Shown here: one piece after another, positions 11,241 through 22,976 of the stretch
How the letters are laid out: every line of letters begins with the position of its first letter
Numbering within the stretch: position 1 is the stretch's first letter
Source of the DNA: Tretioscincus oriximinensis
Lineage: Eukaryota > Chordata > Lepidosauria > Squamata > Gymnophthalmidae
Assembly (NCBI GenBank): GCA_022410635.1
Contig: JAJVDF010000507.1
Coordinates: 289,006 to 353,005 of the forward strand
Length of the DNA stretch: 64,000 bases
Direction of reading: 5' to 3'
Position numbers and translations under genes: made by a program
The notes under the pieces: model-generated
Told to the model about the DNA's origin: nothing
Seen by the model: the letters and a program-made list of their open reading frames with translations, nothing else
Database searches by the model: none

Positions 11241-14200
11241 GTACACATCTAGTTTAGTTCGTCTGCACAGTTAATAAAAATAACACATTATGTTGTAACT
11301 AATGCTGCTAACCTGCGTGATTAACTCAATAATTTCATGGAATCAATCATATTCTACAAATATTTTACATAGAATTAACTATGCAAGTAAGACTGCAAAT
11401 AGTATTAAAAATCTTAGACACAAAAAACTGAGCAAAATCCATCAAAGGAAATGGAGAGAGAATTCATGACTGTAATCTACAATGTCAGTTTCAAGTGGAG
11501 TTCAATTGTTATCATTGCATTTTGATTTTTAAGCCCAGTCTTCCCCTTGATGTTGTGTGATGGGTAGCAAAACATATATGTAGTGAGAAAAAGTGTATAA
11601 ATATCTTAAATGGGAATAATAAGTGGTATTAATAACTTAACAAAATGCAATGCTATAAAATAAAAAAATAAAACACTCTACAGCATCTTATTTCCTAAAG
11701 TATTAAATACTTTATTTCCTAAAGTATTAGGTAAATTCTGCAGGAGAGGTGTATAAATTTCTCATATAGTAAATCTCTCAATATACCTTTTTCTAGGCCA
11801 GTATCTCAATATGCTTTTACTCAAGGATACACATAACAATAGTTCTTTTTTTTTTTGCATTTACCTTGAGAGACTAGTCCCTGGAAACCATGCTCATTCA
11901 CTGATGGAAGGGAATATTTCTGCCTTTTACTAATTTTGGCCAAGAAGCAAGAAGTGCAAAGGTTATACTAGACATATTCAACAAAAACAATTGATTAGTC
12001 AACTGACCATAGCATTACAACACTGCCAGTAAGTACATATAAAATAGGTACAAAAATTATTAAAAATCATTAAAATCAGCTACTTATCCAAGTTTGAGAA
12101 CACCACGGATTTTACTGGCCTTCAAAAGAAAAGTGTCAATTCCAAATGTGACTGGCCTATTCACCACTCTCAACAACCTATAGGCTTTGTTTCTATTGTT
12201 CAATCCCTGGTATTTCATCAAAAGGAGAGATAAGTAACATAATGGACAATCAAGGGGGAAGAAATAGTGCTGTTCTCCAAAGCCTGGAAGCTAAGACATA
12301 GACTCTATTTTGGACTGGTATTTTTTCATACTTCCTAGGATTCATCATAGTAGGGAGTTGATCAAATCTCACTTTTGTAAAAGCAATCCTGAGATGCAGA
12401 AGCATATTAAAAGATGATAATTCTCCAGTCTGCCTTTATGTTTACTAGATGTTAAGTAGGGAATAGATCTGGCATTTGATATTGCAACATTTGATATTGA
12501 TATATCTATGACAGGTTGCTTGAAGCTTTCTTTGGCTTTAAAACTCAGAAACTTAGGGCTTGCAGAGAGAGGCACACCTGAGAAGTTTTAACTGCCAGGT
12601 TTCTTAGCCAGTTTGATCTGTGCGGGGTCTTCACTTGTTCCTCAAGATGTCTCTGCGTGTAATTTAGTTTTATCCAACAACTGGCTTGTCTTATCAGAAC
12701 CAGGCATTTTAAGGGGGTTACCCCATGTTCTGCTTGAAAGGAAGCTGATGGTGTCGAGCAGTTGACCCTCGGGAGTAAGCAGCTTGGCATATCAGAGAAT
12801 ATATATTTGCAATTTCAGCAGAAATGTTTTCGAAGCAGTCCCTGAAAGGTAAGTTTAATGTAGATTGAGCAAGTCTTTTTGGAGTGATTGGGGAATAATG
12901 AAGCAATTTGGAACACAAATACTCTGTTCCTGCTAATAGCTTGGACTATTCACCAGTCAAAGTGCAAAAAAGGCTCTTAATCATAGATTTCTTGTTGAAG
13001 AATTTGAAATATAGCTTTTAAAAATGCTTACAAAATTTCTTGAAGGCACGAAGCACAATTTCATGCATTTTATTTTTGAGTTATTTTGAGTAATACAACT
13101 AATTATTTTTGGTCTTTTAAAATCACATATTTCTCTTTTCATAGAACATGTGGCTGCACACTGAAATTATTTTTGCAGAGCTCTTCATTTTTCATTTTAT
13201 GTAGCATCATTCTTAGTAGAAACACCTTTCTACCTTTCTTCATTTGTGCTCTATGGACCATGAAAACTGCCATTACAAAGGAAAAGAATAGTATGTGAAC
13301 TGTGGTAGGAGGATTTTTTTATCAGTTTTATGCTGACACATCAAAATCAGTGGGTTCATTTAAAGCTTTACAGACCTCAGCAAGTTTTTTTNAAAAAAAA
13401 ACAGAAAAGTCATGGAATAGAAGAGACCAGCCAGATAAAAGTAAAGACCATCTTTCATCTCTTTCTCTAAAAATTGAAAAATTTTAGCTGGATACAAGCT
13501 GCTGTATCCTGCTGCAGTCAGTAGTCTGGAAGTCTGATTCAGTTTGGAAAATTATTTTATTTCCTTTTTTTATTAAGATAATACTCTCTGACAATATCTT
13601 TGATTGTCTGCATGATCTTCCATAACACTTACTTGTTAAACTTACAGTTTTAACTAGCAAATTAATTCTTAAGATGAGAAATGTAACTGATTTATTCATT
13701 GAAGCAATATGAATATTCTGCTCAAACATTATACAACTATTCGAGGGAGAAAAGAAGTTTTATTATTTGTAAATAGGCTAGCTTTTCACCTGCTATTCAG
13801 AGAAATGCTTAAGAGTTATTTATTATTACACCAAAACAACGTTTATCATAACAGCCAGATTATTAACTGAAGTTTCCTTTCATCTTGTATCAAGCTGCTT
13901 CCGAGAACTTATAATGTCTTGATGTGTCAGTATAAAATGGGTGCAGATTCAAGTAATGTGGATTTTTGCAATTGGCAAATAGTGAATTTTTTTCAAAGTT
14001 AGGTTATTGTAAGTTCTACCAAAGGTTTTTTGGGGATAACAGCCAAAGGGCCAATTATCTCTGGTTTTACAGCTTCTGGTTTGTGCTACAATAACTGAAT
14101 TTTGATCTTAAAGCCTTGGTATTTGTCAACTTTTAAAAATTATTTTTCTTTAACCCTGCTATTACCAGGTATTACTATATCCATTCCATCTTTTCTGTGG

Positions 14201-14499
14201 CGTTTGGGTTTTTACATTATAAAATATTTTTGCAAAAAATGAGGATGTGATTTTATCTGATGCTGTTGATCATGATGATAAATTATAATCATGAACACCA
14301 TTGCTGTTGTTACTGGTGACGGCTANTCTGGTGTCAAAGCAAGACCACCAAATATCTTTAACATGTTTATTACAAAATCATATTCAACAATTCACATATA
14401 ATCATATTCACATGACTGAACTTATGAGTACAATGTACAACATAATAAAGACAATAAGAAGTGGAATAAAATTAGCTTGTGGCTAAATTTAGTAGGAGT
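11241..14499. other. Intronic sequence, no gene seen
   Basis: AT-rich, with no supported coding frame. It holds one short tandem repeat, listed separately, and homopolymer runs such as the T tract near 11847. Open frames in 12369-12918 show no known domain. Confidence 0.4.
11688..11729. repeat. Short tandem repeat, 24-bp period
   Basis: TTATTTCCTAAAGTATTA occurs at 11688-11705 and again at 11712-11729, joined by AATACT. Two copies only. Confidence 0.7.
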
Positions 14500-14930
14500 A
14501 CGTAAGGCACAGCATCTTGGCTGACTGACCCGTACAGCCACCACAGGGCACCTCGTGGGTGGGCCATACTAGCTGCTCACTCCACAGCAAGCCCCACCCA
14601 TCCCACCTGGCATTGGGTGGGAGGCACCTTACTCACTCACATGGTGAGCTTTTCCCAGCCCATGCTTAAGGCAGATACTGTTTAGCTCATTCCATGTGAG
14701 CCCGCCCAGCACCTGCATGAGGCGGAACACCAGAGGATCGAAGAGGTTTTATAGGGAGCCCACAAGNTGGAAGCCTGTATAGAGCACCCCCTCCATGACT
14801 CAAAGTTGCATACGGCTTTCAACCCCTCCCCTAGGGTAAGNTCCATGACCCTGAACCCCTTAAGGGGACTCTCACCAAATATGAGATAGCTAGGGGATAC
14901 CTACCACCATGGCTAGTAGGGTAACAAATA
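14500..14930. repeat. Unclassified GC-rich block
   Basis: Noticeably richer in G and C than its surroundings, with segments such as CCCGCCCAGCACCTGCATGA and CACCCATCCCACCTGGCATT. On the - strand it contains CCCTATAAAACC near 14750, which could be a TATA box. I find no second copy in the window and no open frame of known type. It could be a retroelement promoter or 5' end, or a DNA element. Confidence 0.35.
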
Positions 14931-15289
14931 CATGGCAATTACAATAAGAATGCTTGTTTATTTTATTTTTCCTTTAGCACTCTAACTTCATAATAATAAA
15001 AGTTTTTTGTTCAGCCTTTCTACACTACCTGATCAAATTCAGAAAAACTGATCAGGATTGTGTAATCTGTCCCAAGGCTGGAACAAATTGTCCTTAGTTT
15101 CATCCCAATCTCTATTCTAGTTCTGAGATTTCTGTGAGCCATAAACCTCCTGATCTTGGTTTCCTACCCCTAATTGGGGTTTTTAAGAGTATTTTTCGAT
15201 ATAGTAAATGGCGTACAAACTAAGAAATAAAAATTTAGTGTTCCAACAAAGTTTGTTGAATGGAAGCATTTGTAATATGCATTAATCTG

Positions 15290-15860
15290 CAAAAGGGACA
15301 CCTGTAGTCATAAAATGATGTAACTTCCTGTCCCTGGAAGTGATGTCATGGGGTTTATACCCCGTTTGTTAAAAATCCTGTTTTATGATTTNAAATTGCG
15401 TTTCTGCCTTGTTCCACACTGCTTTGTTTTTTTTTACTGATTGTTATTTGGAATGAGATAATCCACAGGAAAACTGGAAGTTTTATCGCTCANATCCTGT
15501 TTTATGGTTTGAAATTGCATTTCTACCCGCTTTTCCACACTGCTCTTCCACATCCTCATATGAAGTACAAATTCCCACATGGGAATGTACAAGGGAAAAG
15601 CCAGAGCCATAAATGTTATCACTGTGATGTCACTTCCAGGCCCTGCTTCTGGGAATGATGCCCAAAAAGTGACTTCAACTTTGGTTCCACCCAGGAAATG
15701 ACATCACATCCTTGGCAGGACACAATGTGAAATCACATCCTGGCCAGGACAGGAAGTGACATCACTTCCTGTCCCATTCAGAACGTGATATCACCAAAAT
15801 TTCTTATGTCTGGCAAGTGCTATTGCGGGAATTTCCCGTGAGTTGCGGGCGAGGGGGATT
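15290..15860. repeat. Unclassified repeat block with inverted GGAAGTGATGTCA motifs and a duplicated 50-bp unit
   Basis: A unit beginning ATCCTGTTTTATG and ending TTCCACACTGCT occurs at 15375-15423 and 15494-15543. The motif ACTTCCTGTCC with GGAAGTGATGTCA near 15324 reappears in inverted form near 15750 (GACAGGAAGTGACATCACTT). This gives a palindrome-rich structure that suggests a non-autonomous DNA element. No clear termini or target duplication could be fixed. Confidence 0.45.
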
Positions 15861-16986
15861 AGGCCCAGAAGGGAACCCCACTTTGTTTCTCTGGCCCAGG
15901 GCCCCAAGACTCTAGCCACCCCTATGTTTGGTGTTCTTTCTTGTGGTAGTTGGTTGGCTATTCTTAAGGCTTACGTTTCATTGCGCAAAGCTCCAGGGTG
16001 CTTTATGGACTCCACAGCTATGTTGAAGGTGCCTGGGAGTGATCATGTTAATGACTCTGCTCACCTCACAATTTCACAGTGAGACAAGAGACTCGACAGG
16101 ATTGCCAACCCCAAAGTTACTATCAAGGGTATTTTATTTTTGACTTGGGAAAACAAGTATTTATTGAAGGTTCAGGTTTTGAGCTGTCGTAATGAGTGGT
16201 TGCATTTTCACATCCCCCACATGTCTGTTCAAATGCCAAAACAGTTTTCAAGATGTAGCTTCCATCTGCTCTCATGGATGCAAAAAATAACTCAGTGCTT
16301 TCATTCTGCTTATATTCATGATCCTTGACATCTAGTTATCATTCTATGATCTTTAATTTATGAGTGCTGAATAAGCCATAAAGCAGTCTCTCCTTGGATG
16401 TCATTGTATTATCTTCCATCTTGAAGTGCCAGGTAGCTGAACTCTTTGATTTCCTTTACCTCTAATTGTCTTGCTAGTCAGGGTGGGCTTGGAGTTTCAG
16501 AGTCATTACAGTCTCGTCTCTTCCACATGAAATGTCACAGATCATAAGCATTTTGCTTTAAAGCACTGCATTATCTTTTGCATTATGATAATGAAATAAG
16601 TTTAATTATGCACCTTCCGTTTCTCCTTTCAGGAATTTTTTTCTTGCTAGACCATTTGAGGCAACCTTCAGTACTAGATCCCCTTACCCCCACCCCCACC
16701 CCCCAAAGCACTTTATGAATGGGACATATAGATTCATTCACCAGATTTATTTTTGGCAATAAAAAATATGCTGGCATAAAAAATAAAACTAGAAGGTTGG
16801 TTTTATGAACAGCTTCTAAAGCAGGATGCAATTGGGTAGCGTGTGTTAACCAAGAAAAAAGGAGGGGAAGACTTCTGAGGCAAAAGAATGCAAACATGTG
16901 AAATTTTTATTACAACAAGGAACAATGCAATTTAATTATTGGCTGCAATAATCAGCAATCATGGGAACAAGATTTCCAGTCAGTGA
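15861..16986. other. Intronic sequence, nothing recognised
   Basis: No gene or repeat family recognised. It contains a C-rich tract near 16688-16703. Confidence 0.4.
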
Positions 16987-16994
16987 TCTAGGCA

Positions 16995-17615
16995 TAGGGT
17001 TGCCATAATCCCGGGAAGGCGGGACAATCCCGGTTTGGGGGTCTAAAATATAGTCCCCTCCGGCTTTTAAGATAAAATTCCGGATTTTTACATTCCCCGA
17101 TGCTGCATTGGGTAATATAAAAATGCAGGATTTTAAAGGAAAAGGAGCCATCAGAGCTGACGGCTGCAGCCCGAGCAACACCTTCCGTGGTCCTGGAAGG
17201 AACCTCGGAGCATGCCGTTGCTGCTCCAATGCTGGAGGCGGAGTCTCGAGCCTGCTGTCAGGCAAAGTGCACCAACTCACCTTCAGTAGAGCAAAAATGC
17301 CTGGGTTTGTGACAGGATGTCAGCTTTGTTCTCCTGTTGCAAACTCAGGTGTTTTTCCTCCGCTGGAGGCAAGTTGGCGCACATTGCCTGACAGCAGGTG
17401 TGAAACCCCGCCTCCAGCATTGGAGCAGCTACGCGCGCACACGCGCGCACACACGAACGCTTGTGGTGAGACAGGCAGAAAAAGGTTCTGCCTGTCTCAC
17501 TACAAGCGTTGTGTGTATGCGCTCACATATTTGTGTACATGTGTGTGCATGCGTGTGCACGCACTCCCACCCCACCTCCATCCCAGTTTTGGGCTGCCAA
17601 AATATGGCAACCCTA
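16995..17615. mobile_element. 621-bp hAT-like foldback element, copy 1
   Basis: The termini are inverted: TAGGGTTGCCATA at 16995 and TATGGCAACCCTA ending at 17615. The flanks TCTAGGCA (16987-16994) and TCTATGCA (17616-17623) match in 7 of 8 bases, an 8-bp duplication as made by hAT transposases. Inside is a large hairpin with arms of about 100 bp (roughly 17220-17319 against 17331-17429). A second hairpin at 17456-17480 against 17486-17510 has the arm core TGAGACAGGCAGAA. A purine/pyrimidine-alternating tract (CACGCGCGCACACAC type) also lies inside. There is no transposase, so it would need an enzyme in trans. A copy of identical length is at 45063-45683. Confidence 0.85.
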
Positions 17616-17623
17616 TCTATGCA

Positions 17624-20600
17624 GGGGTTTTAAAAATAAATTGGAGCCCCAAATTCTTGCTCTCCCTGATATGTGTCTGTGTGATAAACAAGCAAAGGTC
17701 CCTCAAAACATGGTAACAGCTAAACCTCAGGCCCACCTCCCAACTTAACGTTTCTCCACCCATTTCCGACTATCTCAGGTTTTGGATCCCACAGTAAAGT
17801 TGCCAAAACCCAACCGAATTCTACAATCCACCCTCAAAGCTCTATTCTTGCTAGTAAAAATAATTATTAAAATATTACTCAAGTAACTGAAACAGGTGAA
17901 GCAGAAGATAAACTACACAAGCTGGCCAAACCAAGAGAACAATGCCAAGCTTACAGCAATCTAATGCATTCATCTATTCCTCAAAATGTGGCGAAAGCAG
18001 ACAGCAAGAGGACAAAGAGACTTCATGGATCAAGACTTTGCCTCAGGCACCTGGAAGTAGTCTTGAACAGAAATAGTCTTTATGGTTCAAGATGGAGTTT
18101 ATGTTTGATAATACAGAGAGTACCAGCACATTTTGATATCAGTAAGATGCCAATTTTGAGGATGAAAAAAATTTCTAGCTGATCTTACTCTTTTAAATAG
18201 TCATTCCTTTCCAGAGCAATTTAAGGTGTGCCACCAACTTTGAAATACTTAAGGACCTTTTGTCTTGCTGACAGGCCTCTAGTTAAAACTAACACTAGCT
18301 GGCTTCTTTTTTAAGAAAGAAGACAAAATTATCTTTTCTCAAGCCTGAGACAAATCTGGGTTGTTCCAGGAGAATCCCGTAGGGTTACAATTCATATCTT
18401 TTTAACCACAATTTTTGAGTGCAAATCTCCAAGTTCTTATGGCAACCTTTGCCCATTTGAGACTCATGCCAATCAGTTTCCAAATTTCAAACATTGATTA
18501 CTCAGTCTAATGGCAGTTGAGGCCTAGAAGCTATTTGCTTTCCGTGCCCTAGCTGCCTAACCATCTATTTTGGGGTACAGTGGGGATTTTACTTGTAACA
18601 GGAGCAAAGCTCAAGCTGCTGTTAGTGGTTGGCTTCCATTATTGCCATTCTTCAAGCCCAGAATGACCCAACATGTGGAAGGCTACAAAAAATCCGAAAA
18701 ATCAGAAAGTTCAGTGGGTGTGCAGCTTTCTTTTTGTGGTGCTGAAGCAGCTGATTTTTGTCAGTCTGCCCTGACAAATTGGACCATGCTGTATTGCTGC
18801 TTCAGGAAAGGTTATGACTCCCATAGAACCTGGTTTACAATGCAACTTAGGTATATTTTCCTAAGTACTGTAATGATTTTAAAGAAACACAATCATACTT
18901 CGTTTGCAATTTTTATATGCCATTCTTTTTTTCCTACACATTCTTTTTAAAATGTTCTTTTAATGATCAATAATGTGTAATAATGTGATTCCATGTCCAT
19001 GAATTCCCTCCGATGAATATAACTTTTTATTGTTGTTGCTGTTATTGTTACTATTACATTCGCAAATATTTTCAGAAGGTTTTGGGTATAGGAAAATAAA
19101 ACTAAAACACATTGAAATGTCTTTCAGCTGGAACACTAATCTATTCAGAATAAACCCCCCACTTTTAGTCCCATGTATTCCACTAAGCATCATTAAGAGC
19201 AGAATCTACAGGGAACTCGGTTTTAGAAAGCTCCGCAATGTCAATCTTGTGCTCAGTTTCTATTTGAGAACTGTTGACATAGATAAAATAGANGTTAGTA
19301 GATCTGACTGCAACGTTTCTCTCTCCATTGATCACTAGAATTGATGTGTCTGATGGGTAGGTGTTCTCTTCCTCCCTCACTACTCTATTTGCATTTCTCT
19401 CAAATAAAATGCATGCTTTGTGGAAAAGGGCAACCATCTCAGAGAGGTGTTTTTTCATTACACATAAGCAAATTTGGCATTAGGAATCACCATATCTGAT
19501 GGTCTTCAAAGAGGTGGCATAATGTCAGCATTCTGCTCCCTCTGGCTACCCAATAATCTTTTCTACCATAGCCAGGAAGTTTTGTTTCCTCCCTAACTGT
19601 AATTATAAATAAAATTCTCCCCAAAACACATGGCCAGTTTGAGGTCATTTGATCAGTGACTACGTAAGTACATAAGTTTATCATGTGCATAAGTACATGA
19701 TAAAACATTTATTGTTAGCAGCAACATCAGTAATCACATTAAATTGGAAAGTGGAAGAGTACTGGTCAATCACAGCTTGGAATAAATATGTACTGGATCA
19801 ACTGAAGTTTGATCTGATTAAAGAAAAGCATGACTTGTATAAAGGAGAGTAAATACAAATCCAGCAACTAAGGGGGAGGAAATTAATTTTGATGTCAAAA
19901 GATATAGACTGATAGGTATCGTTGAACTTGAATATCAGAATGCTTCTGGATAATTTTAGTTAATAATCTAGTTATGGATTTGCTCTTGCAGGGGAAGTTT
20001 GTTGATGTGTTTCCTTTTTCTTTTTGTTTCTGTAAGTTGTCTTTTGCTAAGTGCTATGTGTTGTGTTATGCTAGGTTGTGTTTTATGTTATGGTATGCTT
20101 GTGCTTAAAACAATTTNAAAAAATTAAAAAGAAAGAAAAGGGGGAGAAGAAACAGGATAGTGCGAAAAGGAGCGGTAGAGAGGCAGGAAGAAGGGAGGAA
20201 GTTTAAGAAAAAGGAGAAGGAAAACAGGAGGGGAGTGAGTGATTGGCAATCCATCCCATAATCAACTGCTGCATCCAGGGCTGTCTGATGTGCTGGAGCT
20301 GGTCTTCAGAACCTCTCCACTTCCTGGAAGCTGTACTAGAGCCTTTGTTTCACTGTTAGGCGACAGGCTTATTTTGCTAGTGGAAGAACAAGGAGGCAGA
20401 GAAAAGAAAGAAAGAAAGCATATTAAAAAGCAGTGTCTGCTGGAAATGGATTTGTTTGCAATTGTGAATCTCCTCCACTCTGCTCTTAATATTTTATGCT
20501 TTATTGTTTCATGAAAAAAAACTGTTTCAAAAATATCTTCTAATGCTCATGCCCCATCCCCCCCACAACCGCCTGGATTATCTTGTTGAAAGTATAAAAA

Positions 20601-20845
20601 TGAATGTATTCTTTGGATTTTGTTAGATTCAAGCACGTATACACGTATTCTCATGTAGTAAAACTATAATGTGTGGTCTTCATCATTTTCTAATGGTGGA
20701 AACTTTGGTATATATGAGAAAAATAAAGAAATGCTGGGTTAAGAGAAAATAGATGCATGAATTGTCATAACAAAATCAAACTGTGATTTAAAGGTGTGTG
20801 TCTGTTTTTGAACTTGTTAAATGTTAACCAGGGGATAGAAATTAT
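17624..20845. other. Intronic sequence, no gene seen
   Basis: No supported coding frame. A 126-codon frame at 18570-18950 has no known domain and is probably chance. A purine-rich stretch lies at 20120-20235. No named repeat found. Confidence 0.4.
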
Positions 20846-21088
20846 TTATTTGTACTTGTATCTCGCTCTATACCCGAAGGTCTCAGGGTGGTCAACCATA
20901 GGGTGACGCACATAGCTTTTGTTGCTTTCTCGACAACAGACACCCTGTGGAGTATGTGGGGCTGAGAGAGTTCAAAGAACTGTGACTGGCCCAAGGTCAC
21001 CCAGCTGGCCTTCATGGAGGAGTGGGGAATCGAACTGGGAGACTACCAGGTACAAGTCCAACACTCAACCACTACACCAAACTGTCTC
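20846..21088 (-). mobile_element. tRNA-derived SINE, second copy
   Basis: Same family as 1667-1940. On the - strand the tRNA-like head includes TTGGTGTAGTGG and the B box GGTTCGATTCC. The middle carries GGGTGACCTTGGGCCAGTC and the tail carries GAGACCTTCGGGTATAGAGC before an AAATAAAT end. It is followed directly by the minus-strand repeat at 21105. Confidence 0.85.
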
Positions 21089-21104
21089 TAAGTCCTAAGA
21101 GGAT

Positions 21105-21223
21105 ATTGCTTTTATTATTATAAAAGCCAAAGTAGTTGTGGGAAGAGAGGAAGTAAAATAAATAAAGTAAAAAAATAAGCAAGTCAGCCCATAGGCAAAA
21201 TACAGCCTAATTCCGGCCCTATG
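21105..21223 (-). repeat. Dispersed repeat R1 (GGGCCGGAWTTAGGC end), copy 1
   Basis: Reverse complement of the sequences at 38890-39033 and 62935-63089. Shared landmarks are GGCCGGAATTAGGCTGTATT, TTTGCCYATGGGCTG and the end GGSTTTTATAATAATAAAAG. About 120-155 bp per copy. Class unknown, no coding potential. Confidence 0.7.
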
Positions 21224-21404
21224 ATCCCCTGATTCAAACTGGTTTTGCAGTACTTTTACCACTTTAAAAATCTTTTTAAAATTTTGGCATCAAACTGATT
21301 CAATGAACCACACAAACAAGAGTCCTGCATAACTCTAGTAGTTTGTTTTGATCAAATCTCTTTAAAAGATGCTATGGATGTTTGTCGGTTTTTGACATCA
21401 AAAA

Positions 21405-21640
21405 CAGATTTGTTTATTTATTTATTTATACTTATACCCCACCCTGCAATATAAAACATCAATGCAAAATTTACAAGTTAAAAACAGTATTTAAAAGTGG
21501 GGAGAAATGAGATTTCTTCAGCCAAAGGCCAGGTAAAAGAGGTGCATCTTCAAAGATCTTCTAAAACAATACAACAATGATGATAGACGCACCTCAAGGG
21601 GGAGACTATTCCAAAGACGAGGGTCCTGTTCCAATGTCCT
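21405..21640 (-). mobile_element. L2 LINE, 3' end
   Basis: On the - strand the C-terminal end of the L2 reverse transcriptase ORF can be read (WNSLPLEVR near 21615). A short 3' UTR and a tail with GTGGGGTATAAGTATAAATA repeats follow. A 15-bp tandem repeat (GTCCTGTTCCAATG type, three units) sits at its edge, 21622-21664. Confidence 0.7.
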
Positions 21641-21664
21641 GTTCCAATGACCTGTTCCAATGTC

Positions 21665-22737
21665 TATCACCATTTATTATTTCTCAGATTACTATGTTGC
21701 CTCAAATGAGCAGAGACATGTTAAGCTTATGCATGCTTTAGACAAAGTGCTAGATAGGTCAGTGAAATTCTGGTCTAGTGTGATTAATTTACCGGTATCT
21801 GTACATGTCCTGACACTCTTTACGTGGGTTTCCAATGAACAAACCACAGTTCAACACAAGCCTAGTCGCTGGAGCTAACTTCTCTCTGGATAGTAATAAA
21901 AGGCTTTGTGGAAGAGCCCTGTTTTCTTTTTCCTCTTGCTATTCTGATATCTTAGAGGTGTTATTTGGGTTTTCACCAGCCTGAAATTCTTCTTCTGTTA
22001 ACTCAATAATTATTTGATCACTACATGCTATATTCTTTAAATATAATATTTAAAGAAGAAAAATAGTGTACCCCCAAGATTCTAATCACACAAGTACACA
22101 AAAGACGGGGTAATTTCCATATTAAATTAGGGTTCCCACATAAAAATTGAAGTAGAGCTTTGCACAGAAAAGAGGACTTTTCATTGAATGCAACTTCTAA
22201 TGCCTGTTATACTTGGAGGGAAACATTAGGGGTGCAAAGGTCTATCCCAGTTTTTATCTGGGGACCCTACATTAAGTATGATGGAGAATGCCATTCATAT
22301 TCATAGTTATGGTACTATACCTTTTAGTTGTTGGTATCTAATTCCTTTCTACCTGGCAGCTAACTGAGATCAGGAAGAAACTTTGAGGAAATTATTTTGT
22401 AATAATTGGTTTGGGCACATAGCAGATGTTATTACAAATTGCTAGTGATTTTCTTTGGTATACACTTCTCAGCTTATGACACGATTACATGGAGGTGAAT
22501 TTCTACTGCCATATTTTTCACATCTTAATCACAGCCATCTCCATATAATATAAAATGCACCCAAATTATATCAGTCAGTAGCAACATAAACTGAATCCCT
22601 AGATGAGGTGACTGCAGAAGGTGCTGTCAACTGTTGTGTATGGGGCTGGAAAATAATGTTTCAATTTTTAGTTCAATATTTATTTATTTATTCATTCATT
22701 CATTTATTTATTTTACCATGAGTTTCATTTCATTCAT
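21665..22737. other. Intronic sequence, nothing recognised
   Basis: AT-rich. A TTTA/TTCA microsatellite lies at 22676-22713, next to the following SINE. Confidence 0.4.
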
Positions 22738-22976
22738 AAGTGTGGGACGCTTATCTGGTAGTCTCCCGGTTCGATTCCCCACTCCTCCACGAAAGCCAAC
22801 TGGGTGACCTTGGGCCAGTCACAGTTCTTTGAACTCTCTCAGCCCCACCTACTCCACAGGGTGTCTGTTGTGGAGAAAGCAACAAAAGCTATGTGTGCCA
22901 CCCTATGGTAGGCCGCCCTGAGACCTTCAGGTATAGGGCGGAATATAAATACAAATAAATAAATAAATAATAAATA
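22738..22976 (+). mobile_element. tRNA-derived SINE, third copy, slightly 5'-truncated
   Basis: It begins inside the tRNA-like head (AGTGTGGGACGCTTATCTGG), with the B box GGTTCGATTCC, and keeps the body with CAGGGTGTCTGTTGTGGAGA. It ends with GAGACCTTCAGGTATAGGGC, then an AAATAAATAAATA tail. The A box is missing, so the truncation removed the promoter start. Confidence 0.85.

Noticed and set aside
17108..17716. 202-codon open frame on the + strand
   Set aside because: It lies over the 621-bp foldback element and its CA/CG tract. The frame follows hairpin sequence and is not kept in the second copy.
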